DNA of 64,000 nucleotides from Nannocystis exedens (GTDB lineage Bacteria; Myxococcota_A; Polyangia; Nannocystales; Nannocystaceae): NCBI RefSeq assembly GCF_002343915.1, contig NZ_NETK01000001.1, forward strand, positions 9,572,001-9,636,000. The letters run 5' to 3'. The notes under the pieces are model-generated. The model saw only the letters and a list, made by a program, of their open reading frames with translations. It was not told the DNA's origin and made no database searches. Made by a program: the position numbers and the translations under genes. Below are positions 15,784-25,118 of the stretch, piece after piece (within the stretch, counting starts at the first letter, position 1; each line of letters begins with the position of its first letter).

Positions 15784-17510
15784 ACGTCGGTCTCCTCGGC
15801 GACGGTGCGGAACGCCTCGCTGACGACGAGGTCGAGCAGCAGCTGCTTGAAGCGATGGTCGGCCTTGATGAAGCGCTGCTCGAGCGCCTCGAGGGCGGGG
15901 TTCTCGGACAGCTCCGGCAGGCGGCCGGTGGCGTGGCGGTAGAGCTGGTTGACGATGCAGCGACCGACGCGCGGGTCGGTCTTGAGCGCCTCCGCGAGGT
16001 CGCGCGCGCCGTCCAGCGGGGTGCCGTCGAGGTTGCCGCTGGCGTCGACGGGGTAGCCGTTGTCGAGCGTGCGGTAGGCGCCGATCGAGTCGAAGTGCTC
16101 GAACAGGAACCCGGGCGGGTCGATGATCGAGTGGCAGCCGGCGCAGACCGGGTCCTTCTGGTGCTGCTCGAGCTTCTCGCGCACGGTCTGGGCGTCCATG
16201 TTCTCGTCGTCGCCGAGGTCGGTGTCGACGTCGCCGGGCGGCGGCGGGATGACCTGGCAGAGCACGCGCTCGCGCAGGTACTTGCCGCGGTTGGTCGGCG
16301 AGGTGATGGTCTCGTGCGCGTTCATGGTGAGGAAGGCGCCGAGGGTGAGGATGCCGGCGCGCGGGCCGTCCTCGGGCAGCTCGACCGGGACGAAGGTGAT
16401 CGGCGAGGCGCCCTCGGCGGCGACGCCGTAGAGCGCGGCCAGCTCGGCGTTGACGAAGGTGCGGCGGGTGCTGAAGAGCTGGCGGATGTCGCCGTCGTTG
16501 CGGTGGATCAGGTCGTCGACGAGGAGCTGCACCTCGGTGCGCATCGACGCGGTCATGGTCGGGCTGAACATCGGCCAGCGCGCGGGGTCGCGGCTGACGT
16601 GGTCGAGCCGCGCGAGGTCGAGGTACTGGGCGAAGAACTCCTGCAGGGCGACGCGGGCCCGCGGGTCGTCGAGCAGGCGCTGGGCCTCGGCGACGAGGCC
16701 GGCGTCGGTGTAGAGGTCGCCGCGGCCGGCGGCGTCGAGCAGCAGGTCGTCGGGCGGGCCGTTCCACAGCAGGAAGGACAGGCGCGTCGCCATCTCCCAG
16801 CCGGTGAAGCGCAGCCGCGTGGGATCGCCGGGGTCGGGCTCGCCGAGCTCGACGCGGTAGAGGAAGTGCGGCGACTGCAGGATGCCGGCGACCGCGAACT
16901 GCAGGCCGCGCCAGACGTCGCCCTCGGACAACTGATCGGCGACGTCGGTCCAGCGCGCCTGCTCGTCAGGGGTGAGCGGCCGGCGATAGGCGCGGCGGCC
17001 GAAGGTGCCGATGAAGTTCTGCACGCAGCCGTCGCCGGGCGCGAGCGGGACGCAGCCGACCAGCGCCTCGCGCCGGGCCTGATCGGCGAACACCGCCCGC
17101 GACAGCGCGTCGGCGGCCTCCTCGTACTGCTGCACGCCGAGCTCGGAGATGAAGGTGCTGGTGGCGCCGATGTTGTAGAAGAGGTACGGGTTGGTGTCGG
17201 GCTCGAGCGGCATGCCGGGCAAACCGGGGCCGAGCAGGTGCTCGATGGCGTTGCGGTACTGGGTGGCGGTGAGGCGCGGCAGCACCGGCTCGGCCGGCTC
17301 GAAGGCCTCGGGCGCGTCGCCGCTGTCGCCGTCGGTCTCGCCGCCGGTGCCGGTCGGCTCGCCGGTGCCGGTCGGCGGCGCGTCGGTGCCGGCCGAATCG
17401 CCGCTGCTGCTCGCGGCCTGGTCGCTGTCCCGGGCGCTGTTGTCGTCGTAGCAGGCGCTGCCGAGCAACATCAGCGCACCGGCGATTCCGAGCCGAGGGA
17501 GCCTCACCAT
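15780..17510 (-). CDS. DUF1592-type lipoprotein with CxxCH motif
   Basis: The 576-residue protein has a lipoprotein signal ending LMLLGSAC (Cys20) and an acidic Ser/Thr/Gly linker to about residue 70. It then follows the planctomycete-cytochrome-associated domain string: DUF1587-like RLTATQYRNAIEHLL (about 79), DUF1595-like GRRAYRRPLTPDEQAR (about 168), DUF1592 (about 200-330), DUF1588 with TNRGKYLRERVLC and a heme-like CAGCH (about 460), and DUF1585 at the end. A single c-type heme site suggests redox work, but this is inference. The gene is first in a run with the DUF1552 and DUF5648 genes. Confidence 0.92.
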   Translation of the reverse strand: MVRLPRLGIAGALMLLGSACYDDNSARDSDQAASSSGDSAGTDAPPTGTGEPTGTGGETDGDSGDAPEAFEPAEPVLPRLTATQYRNAIEHLLGPGLPGMPLEPDTNPYLFYNIGATSTFISELGVQQYEEAADALSRAVFADQARREALVGCVPLAPGDGCVQNFIGTFGRRAYRRPLTPDEQARWTDVADQLSEGDVWRGLQFAVAGILQSPHFLYRVELGEPDPGDPTRLRFTGWEMATRLSFLLWNGPPDDLLLDAAGRGDLYTDAGLVAEAQRLLDDPRARVALQEFFAQYLDLARLDHVSRDPARWPMFSPTMTASMRTEVQLLVDDLIHRNDGDIRQLFSTRRTFVNAELAALYGVAAEGASPITFVPVELPEDGPRAGILTLGAFLTMNAHETITSPTNRGKYLRERVLCQVIPPPPGDVDTDLGDDENMDAQTVREKLEQHQKDPVCAGCHSIIDPPGFLFEHFDSIGAYRTLDNGYPVDASGNLDGTPLDGARDLAEALKTDPRVGRCIVNQLYRHATGRLPELSENPALEALEQRFIKADHRFKQLLLDLVVSEAFRTVAEETDV

Positions 17511-17774
17511 ACAGCCCGCCGTTCTAACACGGATTGCGACGGGCCCACGGGCCCGCGCGTGCGGACGCTGCTGTCCATGAGGACAGGTCAGGCCCGGGGG
17601 CGGCGGGGACCGGGTCGCCCGGTGGGGTGGCCGCGGGGGACGAGCCCCATCAGGGCGGTCCCGAGCGCGAGCAGGATCGCGGCGACGGCGGGGCGGATCC
17701 CGGTCACGCGCGCGCCCGAGGGCCCGGGGCGGCGCGGACCAGCGCGCAAGCGCGCCTGCGCGTCGCGGCCGGCG

Positions 17775-19907
17775 TCAGCTCGCGTAGCTGAGGAACTTCG
17801 GGTCGACCGCCGGGCCCTTCTGCAGGATCTCGCTGGCGCGGTCGACCGCCTCGCGCGAGCCGGCGAGGGTGACGACCTCGCCGAGCGCGAGCTTGTGGCG
17901 GGTGATCGGCTGCGGGATCTCGGTGCCGTCGGCGCGGTGGATCGTGAGGATGGCGACGCCGGTGCGCAGGCGCAGGTTGAGCTGGGCGACGCTGCGACCG
18001 AGGCCGGCGCTGCCCTCGGCGATCTGCACGGCGGTCATGCCGGGGAGGCCGGGCAGAATCTCCTCGACCGTGGGCTCGGGCTCGACCATGGGCGTGCCGT
18101 GGTGCGACTCGGCGGCCTTGCGGCTCTGCCTCCCGAGCATCTCGACCACCAGCTCGGCGCCGGCGCGCACGTGGCCCTGGAGGTTCTTGATGCTGCGCCA
18201 GACGTTGACCGCGAGGGCGATGATGATGAGGGCGAACACCGCGAAGGTGGAGCCCGGCGGGACGAACGGCTGGGTGATGGCGACCAGCGGCAGGCCGACG
18301 GCGAGGCCGAGCGCGAGCTGGAAGACGACGATGATGAGGTTGCGCGGGGCGGCGCCGAGGTCGGGCCGGGGCGTGCCGTCGCCCGGGCGCTCGGGCAGGA
18401 CGATGCGCGCGAGGATGTTGGCCAGGTTGACGCTCTGGCGGATGACGCCGACGAAGAAGATCGCGGCGACGAGCAGGGTGGCGCCGGTGAAGGCGGGCTC
18501 GACCAGCCAGGTCGGCAGGGTGAAGCGGTCGTGCAGCGCCTCGACCACGCGCCGGTGGACCAGCCGCGCGCCGGCGAGGCTGGCGATCAGCAGCGCCGCG
18601 TCGACGGCGAGCAGGATGATGGTGCGACGGATCCGCTGCCAGGTGGAGACCGGGCCGCGGGCGGTCTTGAGCTGCTCGATCCACGCCTCGTAGAAGGTGA
18701 CGAAGGTCTGCAGGCGGGCCGGCAGGCGGCGGTCGACGGCGTCGGCGACCCGCTCGGAGTTGCGGACCATCCACGGGGTGGTGAGCGAGGTGAGCAGCGA
18801 GACGGCGACGGCGACCGGATAGATGAAGCTGCCGGTGGCGCCGCGGTCGATGCCGAGGCCGGCGATGATGAACGAGAACTCGCCGATCTGCGCCAGGCTC
18901 ATGCCGGCGCGCACCGAGCGCTTGACGCCGTTGCCGGTGAGGAAGGCGCCGAGGCTGACGCCGACGGTCTTGCCGACCATGACGAGGACGGTCAGCACGA
19001 GCACCGGCAGCCAGTGGGTGACGACGTCCATCGGGTTGATCGAGAGGCCGACGGCGATAAAGAAGATGGCGGCGAAGATGTCGCGCAGCGGCTGCACGAG
19101 GTGCTCGACCTTGCCGCCCTCGCCCGACTCCGACACCAGCATGCCGGCGAGGAAGGCCCCGAGCGCGACCGAGTAGCCGGCCTCGGCCGCCAGGGTGGCC
19201 ATGGTGAAGCAGACGGCGATGCCGGCGATCAGGGTGGTCTCGCTGCGGCTGAGGCGGACGACGCCGCGGATGAAGCGCGGGACGACGAGCAGGCCGATGG
19301 CCAGCAGCGCGAGCAAAAAGCCGAGCAGCTTGCCGATCTCGAGCGCGAACTCGCCGGTGGTCAGGCCCTCGCCCGACGACACGGCGGTGAGCACGGCGAG
19401 CAGGAGGATGGCGATGATGTCCTCGAACACGAGGACGCCGAACACGACCTCGGCGAAGCCGCCCTTGAGCTTCTGCTCCTCGAAGGCCTTGGCGACCAGC
19501 ATGGTCGAGGAGATGCCGACGCAGGCGCCGACGAACAGCGACTCGATCGAGGTGAAGCCGAGCACGCGCGCGGCGACGAAGCCGAGCGTGAGCATGAGGC
19601 CGACCTCGACGACCGCGGTGAAGCCGGCGACGGGGCCGATCCGGGCGATCTTGCGCAGGCTGAACTCGAGGCCGATGGTGAACATCAGCAGGATGACGCC
19701 GAGCTCGCTCAGGCTGTGGGTCAGCTCGGTGCTCTCTTCGCCGCCGAGCACGATCCCCGGCACGTGCGGGCCGAGCAGGATGCCGGCGAGCAAGTAGCCG
19801 AGCACCGGCGGCTGTTTGAGGCGCTGCGAGATCAGGCTCGTGACGGCGGCGGTGCTGAGGACGATGCTCAGGTCGCGGATGTGGTCGGCGAAGCCGGCTG
19901 CGCTCAT
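17775..19907 (-). CDS. CPA2 cation:proton antiporter with extra membrane segments and RCK_C domain
   Basis: The 710-residue protein starts with a 12-13 helix antiporter domain (about 10-395). It contains PPVLGYLLAGILLGP, SELGVILLMFTIGLEFS and VGISSTMLVAKAFEE, all typical of the KefB/GerN branch. After it come four more hydrophobic segments (about 430-600) not present in standard KefB, then a C-terminal TrkA-C/RCK_C-like domain (about 635-705) that ends with KLALGEVVTLAGSREAVDRA. No Rossmann NAD-binding domain is visible. The family exchanges K+ or Na+ for protons. The gene is divergent from the TrkH gene at 20021 with 113 bp between them, so the two may share control of potassium balance. Confidence 0.88.
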   Translation of the reverse strand: MSAAGFADHIRDLSIVLSTAAVTSLISQRLKQPPVLGYLLAGILLGPHVPGIVLGGEESTELTHSLSELGVILLMFTIGLEFSLRKIARIGPVAGFTAVVEVGLMLTLGFVAARVLGFTSIESLFVGACVGISSTMLVAKAFEEQKLKGGFAEVVFGVLVFEDIIAILLLAVLTAVSSGEGLTTGEFALEIGKLLGFLLALLAIGLLVVPRFIRGVVRLSRSETTLIAGIAVCFTMATLAAEAGYSVALGAFLAGMLVSESGEGGKVEHLVQPLRDIFAAIFFIAVGLSINPMDVVTHWLPVLVLTVLVMVGKTVGVSLGAFLTGNGVKRSVRAGMSLAQIGEFSFIIAGLGIDRGATGSFIYPVAVAVSLLTSLTTPWMVRNSERVADAVDRRLPARLQTFVTFYEAWIEQLKTARGPVSTWQRIRRTIILLAVDAALLIASLAGARLVHRRVVEALHDRFTLPTWLVEPAFTGATLLVAAIFFVGVIRQSVNLANILARIVLPERPGDGTPRPDLGAAPRNLIIVVFQLALGLAVGLPLVAITQPFVPPGSTFAVFALIIIALAVNVWRSIKNLQGHVRAGAELVVEMLGRQSRKAAESHHGTPMVEPEPTVEEILPGLPGMTAVQIAEGSAGLGRSVAQLNLRLRTGVAILTIHRADGTEIPQPITRHKLALGEVVTLAGSREAVDRASEILQKGPAVDPKFLSYAS

Positions 19908-20020
19908 GCGACCGCAAGAATAACCCAGGACGCCGCGGACCCGCGGCGGTCCCGCGCCCGCGTCCGGCGCCGCAGGGGAGGTGCGAGCGGTCGTGGTATG
20001 GTCGCAGGCCGGTCGCCCCC

Positions 20021-22078
20021 ATGTCGTCGACGCTGGTCCCGCGCCCGACCCGCCGCCTGCAAGCCGCTCGACTCGTCGGTCTCGCGGTCGTCGGCGTGCT
20101 CGGCATGATCGTGACCGACGCGCCGCTCGGCCACTTCGGTGCGTCGAGCCAGGTGACGCTGCTCGGGGCGATCTACGCCGCCGCCCTGGTCGCGCTGTCA
20201 GGTTTGTTCTCCCTTGCAGCGCTGCAAGGTCGGCGGTGGGCGACCTGGGGTCCGCTCATCCTGCTGTCGCTCAACATCGGCGCGTTCCTGCCGGCGCTGA
20301 TCCACGACTTCCCGGTCGCCGGGGCGGTGATGCTGTGGAGCGGCGTCCACGTCGCCAACGAGTTCTTCGTCGCCGACGCCCGCGGCCAGCGGGCCCGCCG
20401 ACAAGAGCAGAAGGTGACGCCGGACTTCGTGTGGATCCAGCGCTACGGGCCGGCGGCGCGCCACATCCTGGCGGTGTCGCTGATCGCCAACCTGTCGATC
20501 GTCGGCTTCGAGATCGCGGCCTCGCGCGTGGCCGACTTGACGTGCCTGCTGCTCGGGCTCGGGGTGGTGATGCTCACCGGGCCGTTCATGCTGGCGGTGG
20601 TGCGGCAGACGCCGCGCCACCTGATCTGGCTGGCGCTGGTGCTGCTCGGGGTGCCCTGGGGGACGTCGGCGCTGAACGCCGGGCTGGTGGCGCTGGCGCT
20701 GTACCAGGTCGTGGCGTTCGCGTTCGTGCTGGCGCGCGGGCCGCTGTTCGACGACCTCGTGCAGAGCTTCCTGCACCGCCCGGCGCTGCTGCTGCTGTCG
20801 ACGTTCGCGACGATGGCGGTGACCGGGGCGCTGGTGCTGAGCTTCCCGGCGTCGGCCCGCGGCGAGCCGCTGTCGTTCCTCGACGCGCTGTTCACCGCGA
20901 CCAGCGCGGCCTGCATCACCGGGCTGGCGGTGCTCGACACGGCGAGCACGTTCTCGCCGTTCGGCCAGGGCGTGATCCTGATCCTGATCCAGCTCGGCGG
21001 GCTCGGGATCATGGTGCTGTCGACGTTCGCGACCATCCTCCTCGGCGGCCGCCTGGCGCTGCGCAGCGAGCAGGCGCTCGAGGAGATCCTCGACATCCAG
21101 AGCCCGGGCGCGGCGTACGAGCTGGCGAGCTTCATCGTCGTGGCGACGCTGGCGCTCGAGGCGCTCGGGGCCGCGGTCCTGGCGCTGCGGTTCTCCCAGC
21201 ACGGGATGCCGGTGCTCGACGCGATCTGGCACGGGGTGTTCCACGCCGTCGGGGCGTTCTGCCACGCCGGCTTCGCGCTGTGGCCGGACTCGCTGGTCTC
21301 GCAGCAGAGCGACCCGGTGGTGCTGGTCACGATCATGGCGCTGATCGTGGTCGGCAGCGTCGGCTTCTCGGTGCTGGCGGCGCTGTGGCTGCGCGCCCGC
21401 GGGGTCAGCCGCCGCTTCTCGCTGCAGACGCGGGTGGTGCTGTGGATGACGCTGGCGCTGATCGTGCTCGGGACGCTGCTGTACGCGCTGCTCGAGTGGG
21501 ACGCGACGCTGGCCGGGATGTCGACGTTCGACAAGTGGATGAACGCGCTGTTCCAGTCGGTCACGCTGCGCTCCGGCGGGTTCAACACGGTCGACTTCAC
21601 CGGCGTCGAGCAGGCGACGATCGCGGTGATGATGGTGTGGATGTTCATCGGCGCGGCCCCGGGCGGGACCGGCGGCGGGATCAAGGTGACGACCCTGGCG
21701 GTGCTGGCGGCGGCGCTGCCGGCCATGCTCTACAACCAGCCGCGCGCGGTGCTGATGCGCCGCGCGATCCCCAACGAGATCGTGTACCGCGCCGGGACCA
21801 TCGTCACCGTCGCCGGCCTCATCACGGCGATCGCGGTGGTGATCATGCTGGCGACCCACAACCTGCCGTTCGCCTACGTGGTGTTCGAGGTCGTCAGCGC
21901 GGTCGGGACCGTCGGCCTGTCGCTCGGGATCACCGACGACCTGCACGCGATCGGCAAGTGGGTCCTGATCGTGCTGATGTTCATCGGCCGCGTCGGGCCG
22001 ACGTCGCTGGCGCTGGCCCTCGGGGCCCAGAAGACCGGGCGGGTGACGTTCCCCGAGGGGCGGCTGATGGTCGGTTGA
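20021..22078 (+). CDS. TrkH/KtrB-type potassium transporter with N-terminal membrane extension
   Basis: The 685-residue protein is about 200 residues longer than typical TrkH. Residues about 15-240 add several membrane segments; the TrkH fold starts near residue 255. The four P-loop filter segments are visible: SAACITGLAV (about 291), CHAGFAL, RSGGFNTVD (about 520) and AVGTVGLSLG (about 628). A glycine-rich GAAPGGTGGGIKVTT segment follows the third. Such proteins pass K+ or Na+ across the inner membrane and are gated by TrkA/KtrA nucleotide-binding subunits. No trkA-like gene is adjacent, although the divergent antiporter carries an RCK_C domain. A 14-bp repeat array begins two bases after the stop codon. 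Confidence 0.88.
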   Translation: MSSTLVPRPTRRLQAARLVGLAVVGVLGMIVTDAPLGHFGASSQVTLLGAIYAAALVALSGLFSLAALQGRRWATWGPLILLSLNIGAFLPALIHDFPVAGAVMLWSGVHVANEFFVADARGQRARRQEQKVTPDFVWIQRYGPAARHILAVSLIANLSIVGFEIAASRVADLTCLLLGLGVVMLTGPFMLAVVRQTPRHLIWLALVLLGVPWGTSALNAGLVALALYQVVAFAFVLARGPLFDDLVQSFLHRPALLLLSTFATMAVTGALVLSFPASARGEPLSFLDALFTATSAACITGLAVLDTASTFSPFGQGVILILIQLGGLGIMVLSTFATILLGGRLALRSEQALEEILDIQSPGAAYELASFIVVATLALEALGAAVLALRFSQHGMPVLDAIWHGVFHAVGAFCHAGFALWPDSLVSQQSDPVVLVTIMALIVVGSVGFSVLAALWLRARGVSRRFSLQTRVVLWMTLALIVLGTLLYALLEWDATLAGMSTFDKWMNALFQSVTLRSGGFNTVDFTGVEQATIAVMMVWMFIGAAPGGTGGGIKVTTLAVLAAALPAMLYNQPRAVLMRRAIPNEIVYRAGTIVTVAGLITAIAVVIMLATHNLPFAYVVFEVVSAVGTVGLSLGITDDLHAIGKWVLIVLMFIGRVGPTSLALALGAQKTGRVTFPEGRLMVG

Positions 22079-22079
22079 G

Positions 22080-22153
22080 CATGTCTGAAGAGGCATGCCC
22101 TTACGGGCATGTCCGAGCGGGCATGTGCGAGAGGACATGACCCAAGGGGCTGG
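22080..22153. repeat. Six-unit 14-bp palindromic repeat array downstream of the TrkH gene
   Basis: Cores lie at 22080, 22094, 22108, 22122 and 22136 (all CATG) and 22150 (CTGG), each exactly 14 bp from the last. Adjacent units can pair as CATGCCC/GGGCATG-type stems with a 4-nt loop. The array sits between two convergent genes, the TrkH gene and the Cys-rich lipoprotein gene at 22175. This is the cleanest copy in the window. Confidence 0.9.
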
Positions 22154-22174
22154 CCGGAGACGGGCGACGGCGCC

Positions 22175-23158
22175 TCAGGGCAGCCGGCACAGGCCGAGGT
22201 CGGCCCACTCGGACGGCGGCGGGTCGGTGGACCAGAACGGCAGGCACTCCTGCATCAGGCCCGGGCAGCTCGGGGCGGCGAGGTCGCAGAGCGCCAGGCA
22301 GCAGCGGTCCGACTGCTGCGGGTCGCACTCCCCGGCGAGCGCGGCGTCCATGCAGGCGAGGCCGGGGCCGCAGTCGAGAGGGCCGGCGCACGGGGCGAAC
22401 AGAGGGGCCAGCGCGTCCGGGTCGGTCTCGAGGCAGACGAAGTTGTCGGGGTCGCTGAAGTTGAGCTGGCACGCCTGGCCTCCGGGACATGGTGGGCCCA
22501 GCGGGTCACAGGTCGGGAGGCAGGGGATCAGCACGCCCTCGTGGCTGATGACGCAGGCGGTGCCCGCCGGGCACTCCGGCGCGTCCGCCCAGCCCTGGCA
22601 CCGCGGGACGCAGGTGCCGGTGAGGGTCTCCGGATCGACGCCGAGGCAGATGGCGTCCAGCTCGCAGCTGTCGACGATGTGGGTCGGCTTCGGATCGACG
22701 GTGCATGGCTCGCCGGGCGCGTCCGGGTCGGGGTCGAGCGGGATGCAGGTCGTCTCGTTCCAGTCGCCCTGGCCGCTCTCGTCCTCCGGGACGCACTTCT
22801 CGCCCCGGGGACAGTCCTGAAACCACGGGTCGCACGGGGAGCAGCGCACGGCGCCCTCGCCCTCGAACTCGGCGTAGCAGCCGCCGCCGTCAAACGGCCG
22901 GATGAAGCCGACGCCGTCGCGGGTCGTGGTGGTCGTGCCCGAGGTCGTCGTGGGCGAGGTGGTGGAGGTGGTGGAGGGGAGCGAGGCGCCGCTGGTGGTC
23001 GAGGTGGTCGCAGGCGCGGTGGTGCCGCTGTCGGTGGACTCGGTCTCGGGCGGCGCCTCGGGGCCGCAGGCGAGGAGGAGCACGAGGACGAGGGCGGGTC
23101 GCGCGGCGGACACGGCGGAGCTCCGGGTGAGGCTGGTCGAAAGGACAGGTAACGACAT
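22175..23158 (-). CDS. Cys-rich lipoprotein
   Basis: The 327-residue product has a signal peptide ending ALVLVLLLAC, a lipobox, then a Thr/Ser/Gly linker (about 35-85). The remainder contains about 30 Cys in short spaced pairs, for example GGGCYAEFEGEGAVRCSPC, CPAGTACVISHEGVLIPC and CPGGQACQLNF, in the style of EGF-like or myxobacterial Cys-rich surface proteins. Two starts are possible. ATG 23158 has TGAGG overlapping the upstream stop codon at 8 nt and a repeat-encoded N-terminus. GTG 23113 has GGAG at 7 nt and gives a more standard signal peptide. The gene is the last of a five-gene minus-strand run. I cannot assign a function. Confidence 0.8.
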   Translation of the reverse strand: MSLPVLSTSLTRSSAVSAARPALVLVLLLACGPEAPPETESTDSGTTAPATTSTTSGASLPSTTSTTSPTTTSGTTTTTRDGVGFIRPFDGGGCYAEFEGEGAVRCSPCDPWFQDCPRGEKCVPEDESGQGDWNETTCIPLDPDPDAPGEPCTVDPKPTHIVDSCELDAICLGVDPETLTGTCVPRCQGWADAPECPAGTACVISHEGVLIPCLPTCDPLGPPCPGGQACQLNFSDPDNFVCLETDPDALAPLFAPCAGPLDCGPGLACMDAALAGECDPQQSDRCCLALCDLAAPSCPGLMQECLPFWSTDPPPSEWADLGLCRLP

Positions 23159-23168
23159 GTCCGAAACC

Positions 23169-24989
23169 TCAGCGGACGATCCACGCGTCGCTGTCAGGGT
23201 CGTGGGCGACGATCGTGCCGTCCTCGAGCTCGACGCCGGGCGGGTCGCCGGGGTGCAGCGTGAGCTCGGCGAAGGTGGTGTACGAGCCGACGCCCTGGGC
23301 GCCGGTGGGGACGCGCTGCTGCAGCCTGGGGCGGCCGGCGACCGGGAAGACGCCGCGGCTCTGCCACAGGCCGCCGACGAGGGCCTGGACCTGCAGGGCG
23401 CTCGCGGGGACGTCGCCGAGGTCCCACCGGGTGGTGGGCGGGAGGTACTCGACGAGGTAGACGACTTCGCCGGGGCGCAAGCGGTCGCTCCAGCCCCACA
23501 CGTAGGTCTGCTGGCTGCCGGTGAGGCCCTGGCCGGTGCGCTCGTCGACGACCTGCATGCCCCACTTGCCCGCGGCCTGCCTGTTCTTGGCGAAGCAGCC
23601 GTACCAGGCGTCGGCCTTGGCGTCGGTCCAGGTGGGCGGCTGGTAGAGGGCGAACTGCTCGTCGAGGCAGAGGTCGACGGGGGCGTCCATGGCGAAGTAG
23701 TTGACGAGCAAAACCTCCTTGCCGTCCATGACGGTGCGGCTGTCGCCGAAGCGGTGGATGCAGCCGTCGACGGCGTCGGCGAGGCGGGCGACGTCGGCCA
23801 TCGGGTCGCCGGTATAGATCGGGTCGTAGGTGGCGAAGATGGTCGAGGAGAACGAGAAGTAGGTCGACCAGGCGAGCTTGCGCGTGGCCGGCTGCCCGGG
23901 GCTCGACTCGAGCACGGCGAGGAAGCGGCTGACGTTGCACAGGTCGTCGCCGAAGCTGCCGACCGGCGCGCCGCCGACGACGACGAGCCGCTGCTGGCCG
24001 TCGCCGCCGACGACGGCGCTGTGGGTGCCGTAGTTGCGGCCGGAGTGGAACCACTTCGGGCTCTCCGGCTCGCTGGCGGCGGCGACGTCGTACTCGAGAT
24101 CGTCGACGAGGGAGAGGGTGGCCGCGGAGACGGTGTGCTGGCGGCGGTGGTAGATCAGGTTGATGTCCTCCCAGCCGTCGCCGTCGAGGTCCTGCAAGGT
24201 GCCGCCGACCTCGCGGAACTCGCCGGGGGCGAGCAGGGTCGGGATGGCCGAAAAGCCAGGTCCGCAGCCGTCGCCGGGCGGGAGGTCGGGCCGGTAGACG
24301 CACAGCCGGCCCCAGTCGCCGAGCGGGTTGTCGCCGTCGCCGTACGAGGGGGCGAGGAACGGGTGGCGCCGGCCCTGCGGATCGCGGAGGTCGTCGCTCC
24401 AGGCGTGGTCCTGGACGGTCGGGGCGTCGGCGCGGGCGCTGACGGTGCCAGTGGAGAGCGTGACGACGGCGAGCGAGGGCGGGCCATGGGCGCCGTCGAA
24501 GCGGCAGTGACGCGCGGCGACCTCGCTCAGGCCGTCGCCGTCGTGGTCGCCGATCAAGGTGATCCGCGGGGCGCCGAACAGGTTGCCGTCGCACTGGTCG
24601 GGCAAGGGGCTGAGGCTGACCTCGAGGACAGGGACGAGGTCGCTGTCGACGCGCAGGCAGGTGAGGTCGGCGGACTGGTTGCATGTCCCGAGGGACAGGT
24701 CGGTGTCGGGCTGGCCGTCGGCGTCGAGGTCGTACTCGCGCACCGCGTCGGGCGGTTCGCCGGTGGTGGTCGAGGTCGACCCGGTCGTGGTGGTCGGGTC
24801 GCCGCTGGTCGTCGTGTCGACGGTGATCGTGGTGTCGAAGGTGGTCGACCAGGTGGTGCTGGTGCTGGTGCTGGTGCTCGTGCTGGTGCTGGTGTCGAAG
24901 CTGGTGCCGATGTCGAGGGTGGCGGTGTCGGGGAAACCGTCGGCGCAGGCGAGGACGAACACGAGAGGGACCGCGAAGGCGAGGCGCAC
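23169..24989 (-). CDS. VCBS/FG-GAP-like lipoprotein
   Basis: The 606-residue protein starts MRLAFAVPLVFVLAC (lipobox Cys15), then has a long Ser/Thr linker to about residue 77. Calcium-binding-like DxDxDG loops follow: DLDADGQPDTD (about 88), DHDGDGLSEV (about 148) and DLDGDGWEDIN (about 255), as in integrin-like FG-GAP or VCBS repeats. The rest looks beta-rich with many aromatic residues. A surface, possibly adhesive or scaffold, role is inferred from the family. One repeat unit near 24685 encodes DLSLGTCN in the first domain. It is the fourth gene in the 28594-22175 run. The linker is partly encoded by a pure hexanucleotide repeat. Confidence 0.8.
   Translation of the reverse strand: MRLAFAVPLVFVLACADGFPDTATLDIGTSFDTSTSTSTSTSTSTTWSTTFDTTITVDTTTSGDPTTTTGSTSTTTGEPPDAVREYDLDADGQPDTDLSLGTCNQSADLTCLRVDSDLVPVLEVSLSPLPDQCDGNLFGAPRITLIGDHDGDGLSEVAARHCRFDGAHGPPSLAVVTLSTGTVSARADAPTVQDHAWSDDLRDPQGRRHPFLAPSYGDGDNPLGDWGRLCVYRPDLPPGDGCGPGFSAIPTLLAPGEFREVGGTLQDLDGDGWEDINLIYHRRQHTVSAATLSLVDDLEYDVAAASEPESPKWFHSGRNYGTHSAVVGGDGQQRLVVVGGAPVGSFGDDLCNVSRFLAVLESSPGQPATRKLAWSTYFSFSSTIFATYDPIYTGDPMADVARLADAVDGCIHRFGDSRTVMDGKEVLLVNYFAMDAPVDLCLDEQFALYQPPTWTDAKADAWYGCFAKNRQAAGKWGMQVVDERTGQGLTGSQQTYVWGWSDRLRPGEVVYLVEYLPPTTRWDLGDVPASALQVQALVGGLWQSRGVFPVAGRPRLQQRVPTGAQGVGSYTTFAELTLHPGDPPGVELEDGTIVAHDPDSDAWIVR
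24853..24894. repeat. Hexanucleotide tandem repeat encoding a Ser-Thr tract
   Basis: GTGCTG (with one GTGCTC) is repeated about seven times. On the minus strand it encodes the alternating Ser-Thr tract in the linker of the VCBS-like lipoprotein. The 6-bp unit would change linker length by two residues per slip without breaking the frame. Confidence 0.8.
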
Positions 24990-25118
24990 GGAGGGAAGGT
25001 AGCGTGATTCGCCAGAGCGGAGGCAGGCGTGCGGGGGCGCGCGCGGACGTGCACCCGCGCGCGGAGGCGCGGGGCGAACGGGCCGACGGCGACCGAGGCG
25101 CTGAACCGGCAGGGGACG

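Noticed and set aside
17588..17707. Possible 39-residue membrane peptide on the minus strand, GTG start, MTGIRPAVAAILLALGTALM
   Set aside because: One hydrophobic stretch is plausible, but there is no ribosome binding site and the tail is Arg/Pro-rich, so I cannot separate it from chance.
15855..20108. 1417-codon plus-strand open frame
   Set aside because: It lies opposite the DUF1592 and CPA2 antiporter genes, whose protein motifs are unambiguous. The product is low-complexity.
22080..22153. CRISPR array
   Set aside because: The units are only 14 bp with 4 variable bases, with no spacers of CRISPR length and no cas genes.
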